Part shown: positions 24,039 to 32,249 of the stretch, one piece after another
Numbering within the stretch: position 1 is the stretch's first letter
Layout: each line of letters starts with the position of its first letter
Assembly: GCA_964647905.1 (NCBI GenBank)
Contig: CAZYJR010000039.1
Span: 1-37,411 of the forward strand
DNA from: CAZYJR01 sp964647905
Lineage (GTDB): Bacteria > Desulfobacterota > DSM-4660 > Desulfatiglandales > HGW-15
Reading direction: 5' to 3'
Length of the DNA stretch: 37,411 bases
Made by a program: the position numbers and the translations under genes
The notes under the pieces: model-generated
What the model was told of the DNA's origin: nothing
The model's input: only the letters and a program-made list of their open reading frames with translations
The model's database searches: none

Positions 24039-24335
24039 TGCTTGTGCAGCCCCGAAAAGCCCGGAAACAGGCTATCTGCCTTCTTGGCGTCCAATCCTAT
24101 CTCGTTACAGGGTATGTGGAATGGGCAATTTCCAGAAGGCGTGGAAGAAGGGGTTGCAATCAAGCCGTTATCCCTGGTAGGCTTCATTGTTATCATATTG
24201 TCAGCCTTGAAGACGCGGGGAGTGCGGCGAACTCCCGCCCAGGAGGCCGGAGGGCAAGGATTAGGGCAAAGACGGCCAAAACGAGATTTTCAGGGCAGCA
24301 AGAATTGGGCTCAGGTTATTGAAATAAGGCGGCAA
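24039..24335. other. Intergenic stretch between hicBA and tRNA-Leu without a recognised gene
   Basis: About 300 bases. Short open frames on the plus strand run through here, but one reads on into the tRNA and none shows a recognisable motif or Shine-Dalgarno. Composition changes from A+T-rich near hicB to G+C-rich near the tRNA. I see no duplicated tRNA 3' end that would mark an integration site. Confidence 0.6.
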
Positions 24336-24423
24336 GCCGGAGTGGTGGAACTGGTAGACGCGCCGGACTCAAAATCCGGTGGGCCTTGCGCCCGTGAGGG
24401 TTCAAATCCCTCCTCCGGCACCA
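24336..24423 (+). tRNA. tRNA-Leu (anticodon CAA)
   Basis: An 88-nt class II tRNA. The acceptor GCCGGAG pairs with CTCCGGC. The anticodon stem CCGGA/TCCGG closes the loop CTCAAAA (anticodon CAA). A long variable arm (GGGCCTTGCGCCC) is present, the T arm contains GGTTCAAATCC, and the 3' ACCA is encoded. Confidence 0.97.
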
Positions 24424-24440
24424 TATGCTGAGATTATTGC

Positions 24441-24468
24441 GGCCCCGCCGTCGCGCTCGGGGCCTTTT
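24441..24468 (+). terminator. Intrinsic terminator of tRNA-Leu
   Basis: GGCCCCG and CGGGGCC form a perfect 7-bp stem with a 10-base loop, followed by TTTTCCCT, 17 bases after the tRNA 3' end. Confidence 0.75.
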
Positions 24469-24511
24469 CCCTCTCCAGAGGACCCCGGGATTGAGAACAG
24501 GGCGCTAAAAA

Positions 24512-25366
24512 ATGGACCCCGCCCTGCCGGCGCTGGCCGGCCGAATAGTACTCCTGGGTGCGGAGAGGGTGACCGTCAAGATAATGGGAACGGGTGCGAG
24601 CAGTCTTGCCGCGACGTTCCTTTTCTTCTTCCTGGGAGGCCTCTGCCTCCTGCCCTTTACCATCCTGGAGAGCGCCCCATGGGGGGTGCTGCTGCCCAGG
24701 GCGCTTGCCAGCGGATCGTTTTACAGCGTGGCCTTCATACTGTATGTCCGCTCCCTTTCCACGGGCGAGGCCTCGCTGGTGGGACCGCTCTACAACTTCA
24801 ACGTGTTTTTCCTTGCTCTTATTGCGGCCCTGTTCTTGGGTGAGCCGCTGGGGGTCCTCAAGATCGTAGGGCTTTGTCTCATGGTCTTCGGGGCGTCCTA
24901 TCTCCAGCCCAGGCACAGCTTCATCGCTTCGATGAGGGCGGTCATCCAGAGCAGGCCCTGCCAGATGATGATGGCCGGATCCTTGCTCATTGCAGTGGGC
25001 AGGGTCATCGACAAGTCTGGGATGCAGTATGCACCGCCCATAACCTACTGTACGGTACTCTACTTCGTGATAAGCGCCTACCTCATGGTCTTGATATCGG
25101 TCAAGGGGAGGGCCGGGGCGGTCCTCCGGTTGATGGGCGAGAGGCCGGCGGCGGCCGTCTTGAGCGGCGCGATAAACGGCTTTTCCTATCTCCTCCTGCT
25201 GGTGGCCATGAAGGATATTGACGTGAGCATTGCCGAGCCCGTGTCCATGCTGGGCATCCTGGTGACGTTGCTCCTCTCGAAGCTGGTGCTCCGAGAGGAG
25301 ATCGGTGCCAGGTGGGCCGCTGCCGGGCTCATGCTGGCCGGGGTCTTCCTGCTGTGCTCTATCTAG
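24512..25366 (+). CDS. DMT-superfamily EamA-type transporter
   Basis: The 284-residue protein consists almost entirely of hydrophobic helices, about ten in two internally similar halves, as in EamA permeases. The end-of-half motifs are visible: FLALIAALFLGEPLGVLKIVGLCLMVFGASYL in the first and GILVTLLLSKLVLREEIGARWAAAGLMLAGVFLL in the second. The first helix (PALAGRIVLLGAERVTVKI) is less hydrophobic than usual. These proteins export or import small metabolites; the substrate cannot be predicted. The ATG at 24512 has no strong Shine-Dalgarno. It lies downstream of the tRNA-Leu terminator and converges on the ClC gene across a large palindrome. Confidence 0.87.
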   Translation: MDPALPALAGRIVLLGAERVTVKIMGTGASSLAATFLFFFLGGLCLLPFTILESAPWGVLLPRALASGSFYSVAFILYVRSLSTGEASLVGPLYNFNVFFLALIAALFLGEPLGVLKIVGLCLMVFGASYLQPRHSFIASMRAVIQSRPCQMMMAGSLLIAVGRVIDKSGMQYAPPITYCTVLYFVISAYLMVLISVKGRAGAVLRLMGERPAAAVLSGAINGFSYLLLLVAMKDIDVSIAEPVSMLGILVTLLLSKLVLREEIGARWAAAGLMLAGVFLLCSI

Positions 25367-25371
25367 TTTCC

Positions 25372-25504
25372 GTCCAGAAATGGCCCTTTCTCCCAATCTC
25401 GGCGTCGATCCGCGGGGTTGGTCGTGCGACGTACTCCAGTACGCCTCCTCCCAACCCCTTGATCTTCTTGACCTTGGAAGAAATTGCTCATTTCTGCCCT
25501 GGAC
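25372..25504. repeat. Large imperfect intergenic palindrome (about 133 bp)
   Basis: The two halves are imperfect reverse complements around a centre at 25436. The centre is CGTACT-CC-AGTACG, perfect. Moving outward, matched blocks are GGGGTTGG with CCAACCCC, TTTCTCCCAA with TTGGAAGAAA, AAATG with CATTT, and GTCCAG with CTGGAC at the ends. It fills the gap between two convergent genes. It may be a dispersed palindromic repeat or small MITE-like element of this genome; no transposase gene is present. Confidence 0.72.
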
Positions 25505-25511
25505 ACTTGCT

Positions 25512-25542
25512 AGTGCCCATAAGGCATTTATGGATGGGCACT
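25512..25542. terminator. Perfect short palindrome between convergent genes, possible bidirectional terminator
   Basis: AGTGCCCAT (25512-25520) and ATGGGCACT (25534-25542) form a perfect 9-bp stem just beyond the ClC stop codon. A competing inner pairing CCATAA/TTATGG is also possible. There is no T tract on either side, so a terminator role is only plausible. Confidence 0.45.
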
Positions 25543-25544
25543 AT

Positions 25545-27308
25545 CTAGGATGCCACCCCGAAGGCCTTTTTCATCACGGCCTTCTTGTAGGCCCCTATGA
25601 TGTCCCTCCGGGTGAGCACCCCGATCAAGCGGGAGGAGTCGTCCGAGTCCACCACCGGCAGGATGGAGAAGTCCTTTACCGTTATTTTTTCCAGTGCGTC
25701 GTAGAGGTTGTCCCGGGGTGAGACGGTGACCACCTCCGGGGTGGCGAGCTCCTTGGCGACCACCAGGTCCCTGAGGTTGCGGTCAAAGGCCACGTCCCGG
25801 TAGTCCAGGAGGGAGAGGATGCCGGTCAACTTTCCGCTTTCGTCTACTACGGGGAAGGTGTTGTACTTGCTGGCCGAGATCTTGTCCGCCAGTTCGCCCA
25901 GGGGCAGGTCTTCCTTCACATACTCCACCTCGGGGTTCATCACGTCCCTCACCTGGATGCCCTTGAGCACGTTGACCTCCTTGCCCTCCGAGATGTTGAC
26001 CCCCCTGCGGGAGAGCTTGAGGCTGTAAATGGAGTCCCTCAAGAGCTGGCGGGCCCCCAGGGAGCTCATGATGCAGGCTATCATGAGGGGGAGTATGATC
26101 TTGTAGTCTCCGGTGAGCTCGAAGAGGATCAGGATCGCGCTCATGGGGGCGTGGGTGGTGCCGCTGACCACCGCCCCCATTCCCACAAGGGCATACGCCC
26201 CGGGGGATGCGGTCAGCCCGGGCAGGAGGTGGTGGCTCAGCGTCCCGAAGACCCCTCCGGCCATGGCGCCTATGAAGAGGGACGGGGCGAATATCCCTCC
26301 CGAGCCCCCCGATCCCAGGGTGATGGATGTGGCCAGGAGCTTGAGGACCACCAGGGCCAGCATGATCCTCCAGGAGAGCCCCTCCAGGAGGGCCAGATCG
26401 ATGGAGCCGTAGCCCACGCCGAGGACCTGAGGGAAAAACCCGGCCATGATTCCCAGGAGCAGCCCTCCGAAGGCGGCCTTGAGATAGGGGGGGAACCTGA
26501 AGGACTCGAAGGCGTCTTCCAGGCGGTAGAGGGTCTTGGTGAACCCTACAGCCACAAAGGCGCATGCAAGGCCCATGATCATATAGAGAGGCAGCTCCCA
26601 GGCGCTCACCAGGCTGTACGACGGGACCTCAAAGGCCGGTACGTTGCCGAGGAAGTGGCGGGAGACCGCGGTCGCCACCACCGAGGAGATGACGATGGGG
26701 CTGAAAGTGGCCAGGCCGAAGTCCCCGAGGATTATCTCCAGCGCGAACATGGACCCGGCTATGGGGGCGTTGAAGGTGGCTGCTATGCCGGCCGCAGCCC
26801 CGCATCCAACCAAGGTGCGGATGCGGTCGACCGAGACCCTCAAAAGCTGCCCCAGGCTGGAGCCTATGGCCGAGCCTATTTGGACGATGGGTCCCTCACG
26901 CCCCACCGAGCCGCCGGTCCCGATGCATACCGCGGAGACCAGCGACTTTATCACCACCACGCGTTTTCTGATTATTCCGCTCTTGAGGGCCACGGCCTCC
27001 ATTACCTCGGGCACGCCGTGGCCCTTGGCCTCGTTTGCGAGGAGGTAAACCACCGGGCCGACCACCAGCCCTCCGGCTGCCGGTATGAGGACCCTTAGGT
27101 ACCATGGAGCCGCCTTGGCGAGCTCCAGGAGCTCCCCGCCGCCCCCAAAGGAAAGGGTCTGGACCAGCTGGATCAGGTGCCTGAATCCCACTGCTCCGAA
27201 ACCGCCCAGGAGGCCGACCACCACGGCCAGGACGGTCATGATGGTCTGCTCGTTGGTCCTGAGATCTCCTAAACCCCGGAACTTATGTAGGAGGGCGGGT
27301 ATCTGCAT
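25545..27308 (-). CDS. ClC-family chloride channel/transporter with two CBS domains
   Basis: The 587-residue protein has the ClC selectivity motifs GREGPIVQIGSAIG (gating glutamate near residue 140) and GSGGSGGIFAPSLFIG, with about ten or more membrane helices before residue 440. A pair of CBS domains occupies about 455-585 (VRDVMNPEVEYV to YRDVAF, then ATPEVVTVSPRDNLYDALEK to RRDIIGAY); these commonly bind adenine nucleotides and regulate the channel. Whether it is a channel or a chloride/proton antiporter is not settled here. I chose ATG at 27308 ahead of the hydrophobic start; a GTG at 27359 gives 17 more residues, and neither has a strong Shine-Dalgarno. Confidence 0.92.
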   Translation of the reverse strand: MQIPALLHKFRGLGDLRTNEQTIMTVLAVVVGLLGGFGAVGFRHLIQLVQTLSFGGGGELLELAKAAPWYLRVLIPAAGGLVVGPVVYLLANEAKGHGVPEVMEAVALKSGIIRKRVVVIKSLVSAVCIGTGGSVGREGPIVQIGSAIGSSLGQLLRVSVDRIRTLVGCGAAAGIAATFNAPIAGSMFALEIILGDFGLATFSPIVISSVVATAVSRHFLGNVPAFEVPSYSLVSAWELPLYMIMGLACAFVAVGFTKTLYRLEDAFESFRFPPYLKAAFGGLLLGIMAGFFPQVLGVGYGSIDLALLEGLSWRIMLALVVLKLLATSITLGSGGSGGIFAPSLFIGAMAGGVFGTLSHHLLPGLTASPGAYALVGMGAVVSGTTHAPMSAILILFELTGDYKIILPLMIACIMSSLGARQLLRDSIYSLKLSRRGVNISEGKEVNVLKGIQVRDVMNPEVEYVKEDLPLGELADKISASKYNTFPVVDESGKLTGILSLLDYRDVAFDRNLRDLVVAKELATPEVVTVSPRDNLYDALEKITVKDFSILPVVDSDDSSRLIGVLTRRDIIGAYKKAVMKKAFGVAS

Positions 27309-27435
27309 GACAAGGATTCGGAGCCGTACCTGCTTGCACGCTCCATGTTTACATAACACGGCGGGCCCTCGGGGTCAACCGGCGGGCGTTGATTTCATAT
27401 TGAAACGGGCCTGGATGAATAGGAAAAGCTATGGG

Positions 27436-28110
27436 TTACCCAGGGCCTTTCATTCGCTTGAAGCAGGCCCAGGCCAGGCCCGCGCCGAAGCCGCCCACAT
27501 GGGCGAACCAGGCCACACCCGCGCCCGCTCCGCCCTGTTGAGCCAGGCCGGCTAAGACCTGCACAGCGGCCCAATAGCCCAGGAAGACAAACGCCGGGAC
27601 CCTGACCACCTGGAAGAAGATGAACCAGAACAGGAGGGTCTTCACACGGGCCCTGGGAAAGAACACCATGTAGGCAGCCATTACACCGGCTATCGCCCCG
27701 CTGGCACCCACCAGGGGCACCCTGGAGTCGGGGTGAAGGAACACGTGCACCAGGGTGGCCGCTGTACCGGTCGCCAGGAAGAAGACCAGGTAGTAAAGGT
27801 GCCCGAGCCGCCCCTCCACATTGTCGCCGAATATCCATAGGAACAGCATGTTGCCCGCCAGGTGTATCCATCCGCCGTGGAGGAACAGGGCGGTCACCAC
27901 GGTCAGGGGGGCCGGGACTCCTACCCCGGAGATCAGGCCTTCCGGGCTGGTGATCCTATAGGGGATGCACCCCAGGCGGTTGTATAACTCTGCAGCCCCC
28001 TGCGGGGCGGCGTATTGCTGGTAGAGGAATATCGCCGTGTTGGCCAGTACCAGCAAGACGGTTACGATCGGGGTCTTCCTGGCAGGGGCGTCGTCTGATA
28101 GAGGAATCAT
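27436..28110 (-). CDS. Rhomboid-family intramembrane serine protease
   Basis: The 224-residue membrane protein has the rhomboid signatures: LFLHGGWIHLAGNMLFLWIFG in loop 1/TM2, the nucleophile in GASGAIAGV (Ser137) and the partner histidine in HVGGFGAG (His204). About six or seven membrane helices are visible, matching active bacterial rhomboids. The substrate is unknown. The ATG at 28110 is preceded by GGAAGG; the longer reading frame upstream crosses the divergent gene and is not coding. It is divergent from the YdjM-like gene with about 84 bases between their starts. Confidence 0.93.
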   Translation of the reverse strand: MIPLSDDAPARKTPIVTVLLVLANTAIFLYQQYAAPQGAAELYNRLGCIPYRITSPEGLISGVGVPAPLTVVTALFLHGGWIHLAGNMLFLWIFGDNVEGRLGHLYYLVFFLATGTAATLVHVFLHPDSRVPLVGASGAIAGVMAAYMVFFPRARVKTLLFWFIFFQVVRVPAFVFLGYWAAVQVLAGLAQQGGAGAGVAWFAHVGGFGAGLAWACFKRMKGPG

Positions 28111-28121
28111 GGCGCCTTCCA

Positions 28122-28151
28122 TTGACGGGGTGGTGTCACCCAGTGTATAGC
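28122..28151 (+). promoter_or_regulatory. Candidate promoter for the YdjM-pyrK-pyrD unit with an internal inverted repeat
   Basis: TTGACG (28122-28127) and TATAGC (28146-28151) are 18 bases apart. Between them GGGTG-GTGT-CACCC (28128-28141) is a perfect inverted repeat that could be an operator. Placement 44 bases before the gene start fits. Confidence 0.45.
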
Positions 28152-28194
28152 CCACCATGGGGGACCGGCACAAGGGCCTTGAGAGGAGGGGGCC

Positions 28195-28644
28195 ATGCCC
28201 GGGTACAAGGGACATTTGGCGGGAGGAGCGATAATCTGGGGAGGAGCGCTGGCGGCCGTGGCATGGCTGGGCGTCTACCGGCCGGATACCAGGACCGCCG
28301 GGGTTCTGGGCGCGGTCACACTGATGGGGGCCTTGTTCCCTGATACCGATACGGACTCCAAGGGACAGAACTTTTTCTACGGCATTCTGGTGGTCCTGGA
28401 CCTCGCCTTGATGATCAAGGGCATGTACAAGTGGGCGGCCGTCCTGGGCTTCTGCGCAATGCTCCCGGCCGTGGGAAGGCACAGGGGGTGGACGCACACG
28501 TGGTGGGCCATGCTGATCGTTCCTCTCCCCCTCCTGCTGCTGCCGGTGGTCTTCTACGGGGTCCCGGCGGCCGGACCGGCCCCTTTTTACGCGGCGGCCG
28601 TGGCCGGGTACTTCTCCCACCTGGTTTTGGATCGAAGGATGTGA
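28195..28644 (+). CDS. YdjM-like membrane protein (DUF457, predicted metal-dependent hydrolase)
   Basis: The 149-residue protein has the YdjM/DUF457 pattern: an N-terminal YKGHLAGGAIIW with an early histidine, GALFPDTDTD, then HRGWTHTWWAML, and a C-terminal GYFSHLVLD, with membrane helices in between. The conserved Asp and His residues suggest metal binding; E. coli YdjM is SOS-induced, but the reaction is unknown. A strong GGAGGGGG Shine-Dalgarno precedes the ATG at 28195. pyrK starts four bases after its stop, so it is the first gene of a pyrimidine-related operon without an obvious biochemical link. Confidence 0.85.
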   Translation: MPGYKGHLAGGAIIWGGALAAVAWLGVYRPDTRTAGVLGAVTLMGALFPDTDTDSKGQNFFYGILVVLDLALMIKGMYKWAAVLGFCAMLPAVGRHRGWTHTWWAMLIVPLPLLLLPVVFYGVPAAGPAPFYAAAVAGYFSHLVLDRRM

Positions 28645-28648
28645 GCGC

Positions 28649-29464
28649 ATGACTAGGCCGGAGGGCGGATCATTGTTCGACTCGGATGCGGTGATAGACT
28701 TCCACCATGAGGTGGCGCACGGAACCAGGCTCATGGCTCTGGTCGCCCCGGATATGGCCCGCTCGGCCGCACCGGGTCAGTTCGTGATGGCAAGACCGCG
28801 CCAGGGGCCGGATCCGTTGTTGAGAAGGCCGTTTTCGATCTGCGGCCTGAGCGATCGGGGACGGATCCTGATCCTGTACAAGGTGGTGGGGAGGGGCACG
28901 AGGATACTATCCGGCCTCCAACCCGGAGACTCAGTCCGGGTCATGGGCCCGTTGGGCCGGGGGTTCGACGTTGCTCCAGGGGCGGGACCCGCCGTCCTGG
29001 TGGCGGGCGGCATGGGGATCGCCCCGCTCCTATTCCTCGCCCGGGTCCTGGCGGAAACGGGGGAGAGGTTCCGCTTCCTGGCCGGGTTCCGCGGCCGCAG
29101 CGACCTGGTTCCCCCGGATCGCCTGCCCGAGACCGGAGCCCCCATGGAGCTGGCCACAGATGACGGGAGCGCCGGTCACCACGGGCCGGTGACCGACCTG
29201 CTAAGGCCCCTGCTGGAAGAGAGCCCGGGCGTGAGGGTGTTTGCATGCGGTCCCGGGCCCATGCTAAAGCGTGTGGCCGAGCTCTCGGCAGCAGCCGGGG
29301 CGCCCTGTCGGGTATCCCTGGAGTCGGCCATGGCCTGCGGCCTGGGCGCCTGCCTGGGATGCGCGGTCCCGATGAAGCCGGGCTCGCATGGAGGGGGTTT
29401 TCTTTACACCTGCAAGGACGGTCCTGTCTTTGAAGCCGGGGATCTCGACTGGGAGAGGCTTTGA
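28649..29464 (+). CDS. pyrK: Dihydroorotate dehydrogenase B, electron transfer subunit
   Basis: The 271-residue protein is a ferredoxin-reductase-type flavoprotein. It has an N-terminal FAD-binding barrel (RRPFSICGLSD, ILYKVVGRGT), a nucleotide-binding stretch VLVAGGMGIAPLLFLAR and FACGPGPMLK. Its C-terminal [2Fe-2S] cysteines are C230, C235, C238 and C255 (CGLGACLGC, then YTCKDGPVF). PyrK passes electrons from PyrD to NAD+. It lies four bases after the YdjM-like gene. Its stop overlaps a TTG and lies two bases before the preferred pyrD ATG, so PyrK and PyrD should be made together. Confidence 0.94.
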   Translation: MTRPEGGSLFDSDAVIDFHHEVAHGTRLMALVAPDMARSAAPGQFVMARPRQGPDPLLRRPFSICGLSDRGRILILYKVVGRGTRILSGLQPGDSVRVMGPLGRGFDVAPGAGPAVLVAGGMGIAPLLFLARVLAETGERFRFLAGFRGRSDLVPPDRLPETGAPMELATDDGSAGHHGPVTDLLRPLLEESPGVRVFACGPGPMLKRVAELSAAAGAPCRVSLESAMACGLGACLGCAVPMKPGSHGGGFLYTCKDGPVFEAGDLDWERL

Positions 29465-29466
29465 AC

Positions 29467-30402
29467 ATGAGAAACGACTCCGGGGTCGACCTCAGTGTGA
29501 GCGTTGGACCGCTTCGTCTCAAGAACCCGGTCCTTACCGCCTCGGGCACCTTCGGGTACGGCCGGGAGTACTCGGGGCTGGTGGATCTCGAGCTCCTGGG
29601 CGGCGTCATAGTCAAGGGCCTCTCCTTGAGAGAGAGGCACGGCAACCCGCCGCCCAGGATCGTGGAGACCCCTTGCGGGATGCTCAACGCCATAGGCCTT
29701 GCCAACGTGGGCCTGGATCGCTTTCTGAACGAAAAGCTCCCTTGGCTCAAGGGGGTTGATACGGCCGTCATAGTGAATATCTACGGCCATACGATCTCGG
29801 AGTACAGGGATCTTGCAGCCGGGCTCAGGGGCGTGGAAGGGGTGGACGCCCTGGAGGTCAATATTTCCTGCCCCAACGTGGAGAGGGGAGGCATGGCCTT
29901 CGGGGTGGACCCCGGTGCCGCGGCCGGGGTCACCGAGGCGGTGGCCGGCCGCTCGGACAAGCCGGTGATCGTCAAGCTCTCCCCGAACGTAACCGACATC
30001 CGAGCCTTAGCCCGTGCGGTCGAGTCGGCCGGGGCCCACGCCGTCAGCCTGATAAACACCATCACCGGCATGGTGGTGGATGTGGACAGGAGGAGACCGG
30101 TGCTGGGAAACGTCACCGGCGGGCTCTCAGGCCCGGCCATCCGGCCGGTGGCCGTTCGCATGGTCTACGAGGTGGTGGGAGCTGTAGGAATCCCGGTGAT
30201 AGGCGCGGGGGGCATCGTCACGGCAAGGGATGCGCTGGAGTTCCTGATAACAGGGGCCAAGGCGGTCCAGGTGGGGACCGCGAGCTTTGCCGACCCGCGC
30301 GCCGCGGTCCGGGTGGCGCAGGGGATCGGCGGTTTCTGTTCCGAGCAGGGGATAGGGCGCGTGGAGGAACTCATAGGGACGCTCATGACCGGGCACGGGT
30401 GA
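29467..30402 (+). CDS. pyrD: Dihydroorotate dehydrogenase B, catalytic subunit
   Basis: The 311-residue protein is a class 1B dihydroorotate dehydrogenase. FMN-binding and substrate motifs are present: NPVLTASGTFGYG, LNAIGLANVG, NISCPNV with the class 1 catalytic cysteine (C135), VIVKLSPNVTD, LINTITGM and GAGGIVTARDALEF. With PyrK it forms the NAD-linked heterotetramer that oxidises dihydroorotate to orotate. ATG at 29467 is preferred over TTG at 29461 because GGGAGAGG then sits eight bases upstream. It ends 17 bases before the convergent acyl-CoA ligase gene. Confidence 0.96.
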   Translation: MRNDSGVDLSVSVGPLRLKNPVLTASGTFGYGREYSGLVDLELLGGVIVKGLSLRERHGNPPPRIVETPCGMLNAIGLANVGLDRFLNEKLPWLKGVDTAVIVNIYGHTISEYRDLAAGLRGVEGVDALEVNISCPNVERGGMAFGVDPGAAAGVTEAVAGRSDKPVIVKLSPNVTDIRALARAVESAGAHAVSLINTITGMVVDVDRRRPVLGNVTGGLSGPAIRPVAVRMVYEVVGAVGIPVIGAGGIVTARDALEFLITGAKAVQVGTASFADPRAAVRVAQGIGGFCSEQGIGRVEELIGTLMTGHG

Positions 30403-30419
30403 GTGGATCCGGGGAGAGC

Positions 30420-32249
30420 TCAACCGCGGCCGTACATGGCCTCTATGAGGTCGCTGAAGGCCTCGTTTACATACTTCCTCTTGACCTTCATGGTCGGGGT
30501 GACCTCGCCGTCCTCCTCGTAGAGCTTCTTGGGAAGGATGGTGAACTTCTTCACCTGCTCCACCCGGGCCAGGGCGTCGTTCACCTTGTCCGCCTCCCCC
30601 TGTATGAGCCGGTTTATCTCCGGGGTCCGGGTGAGGTCCTTATAGGTGGAGAACTGGATCTTGTGGTCCTGGGCGTACTTGACCACGTTGTCCTCGTCAA
30701 TCATTATAAGGGCCGTAAGATATTTCCTGCGGTCCCCGATAACCACTGCATCGTTTATATAAGGGCTGAATTTCAATTTGTTTTCTATATATTGAGGAGT
30801 TATATTCTTGCCGCCCGCAGTTACTATAATATCCTTTTTCCTGTCGGTAATCTTGAGGTATCCGTCCTCGTCGATCTCCCCCACGTCCCCCGAATGGAGC
30901 CATCCTTGCTTCAAGGTCTCCCCGGTGGCCTCCGGGTCGCGGAAATACCCCTTGAACACCCCGGGCGAGCGGACCAGGATCTCGCCGTCATCGGCTATCC
31001 TGACCTCGGTCCCGGTCAGGGGCGGGCCCACCGTGCCGAACTTGACCCTGCCCACGCGCGAGACGCAGGTGACCCCGGTCCCTTCGGTCTGGCCGTAGCC
31101 TTCGATCAGGTTCACTCCTATGGACTGGAAGAAGTGGAGCACATCCGGTGAGATGGGCGCGGCCCCTGAGTAAGCCACCCGCATCCGGTCGAACCCGAGC
31201 CTTTCCTTGAGCTTGCGAAAAACGGCCAGGTGGGCCAGCTTGTAGAGGAGTTCCAGATGGGCGGGGACCTCCCGGAAGCTCATACGGAGCCCGGCCCGCC
31301 GCCTGCCGATCTTGAGGGCCAGCCCGAATGCGGTCCTCTTGAACCAGGTGGCGTCCGACATGCGGATCATAACCGCGGACAGGTACTTTTCCCATATCCT
31401 GGGGACCGCGTAGCCCACTGTGGGGCTTATCTCCATCATGTTGTCGGTGACCGTGTCCGGGCTCTCTATGAAGTTGACCACGTAGCCGAAGGTGATGTGG
31501 GCGAAGACCGAGAAGATCCGCTCAAATATGTGGCAGAGCGGGAGGAACGACATGACCTCGTCGTGTTCCGACATGGGATTGTCCGTGGTGATGGCCTGTC
31601 CCATCCAGGTGACGTTTCCATGGGTCAACATGGCCCCCTTGGGCGGGCCGGTGGTGCCCGATGTATAGATGAGCACCGCCAGGTCTTCGGGCCGGGTCTC
31701 CTCCATCCTCTTTTCAAAGGCCCCGGGGCCCTTTTGGGCCGCCTCCCGGCCGAGTTCCAGGACCTCTTGGAAGCCCATGATCATGGGGTCTTGGAACCCG
31801 CGCAGGCCTTCCAGGTCCCAGACCATGACTTTGAGGAGATCGGGGACGTTGTCCCGGAAGTTGAGCCACTTGTCCAGTTGCTCTTCGTTTTCCACGAAGA
31901 AGAACTTGGATTCGGAGTGCCTGACCACGTACTCCACCTGCGGCCAGGCATTGGTGGAGTATACCCCTACCGCCACTCCGCCCGCGCACTGGACCGCGAG
32001 GTCGATCATCACCCATTCGGGGCAGTTGTCGCCTATGATGGAAACGCAGTCGCCCTTCTGGAGCCCCATGGAGATCAGGGCCGAGCCCAGGTCCCGGACC
32101 ATGGAGAAGTACTCGTTCCAGGTGATATCGTGCCACAGGCCCAGCTCTTTCTTGCGCAGGGCCACCCGGTCCCCCCTCCTGCTGACTGTCTCCAGGAAGA
32201 CCCCGGGCGTGGTATCCCTGTTTATCTCCAGCGCTTCTTGCGCTTCCAT
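30420..32249 (-). CDS. AMP-forming long-chain-type acyl-CoA synthetase
   Basis: The 609-residue protein is an ANL-superfamily ligase. It has the P-loop-like LIYTSGTTGPPKGAMLTHGN near residue 196, GYGQTEGTGVTC, the hinge region GWLHSGDVGEIDEDGYLKIT and the C-terminal KDIIVTAGGKNITPQYIE with the catalytic lysine region. The GWLHSGD hinge and length fit the long-chain acyl-CoA synthetase clade, but the carboxylate is not certain. ATG at 32249 follows AAGGGG; the much longer open frame upstream overlaps livF and is not coding. It overlaps the livF end by 28 bases, which ties it firmly to the transporter operon and suggests the ligase activates what the transporter imports. Confidence 0.92.
   Translation of the reverse strand: MEAQEALEINRDTTPGVFLETVSRRGDRVALRKKELGLWHDITWNEYFSMVRDLGSALISMGLQKGDCVSIIGDNCPEWVMIDLAVQCAGGVAVGVYSTNAWPQVEYVVRHSESKFFFVENEEQLDKWLNFRDNVPDLLKVMVWDLEGLRGFQDPMIMGFQEVLELGREAAQKGPGAFEKRMEETRPEDLAVLIYTSGTTGPPKGAMLTHGNVTWMGQAITTDNPMSEHDEVMSFLPLCHIFERIFSVFAHITFGYVVNFIESPDTVTDNMMEISPTVGYAVPRIWEKYLSAVMIRMSDATWFKRTAFGLALKIGRRRAGLRMSFREVPAHLELLYKLAHLAVFRKLKERLGFDRMRVAYSGAAPISPDVLHFFQSIGVNLIEGYGQTEGTGVTCVSRVGRVKFGTVGPPLTGTEVRIADDGEILVRSPGVFKGYFRDPEATGETLKQGWLHSGDVGEIDEDGYLKITDRKKDIIVTAGGKNITPQYIENKLKFSPYINDAVVIGDRRKYLTALIMIDEDNVVKYAQDHKIQFSTYKDLTRTPEINRLIQGEADKVNDALARVEQVKKFTILPKKLYEEDGEVTPTMKVKRKYVNEAFSDLIEAMYGRG

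Noticed and set aside
23207..24423. Integrative element with tRNA attachment sites
   Set aside because: No integrase and no duplicated tRNA 3' end can be seen; only a toxin-antitoxin pair is present.
28111..28734. Long minus-strand frame continuing upstream of the rhomboid gene
   Set aside because: It runs antisense through the YdjM-like gene and shows no domain; the rhomboid ATG at 28110 has a ribosome binding site.
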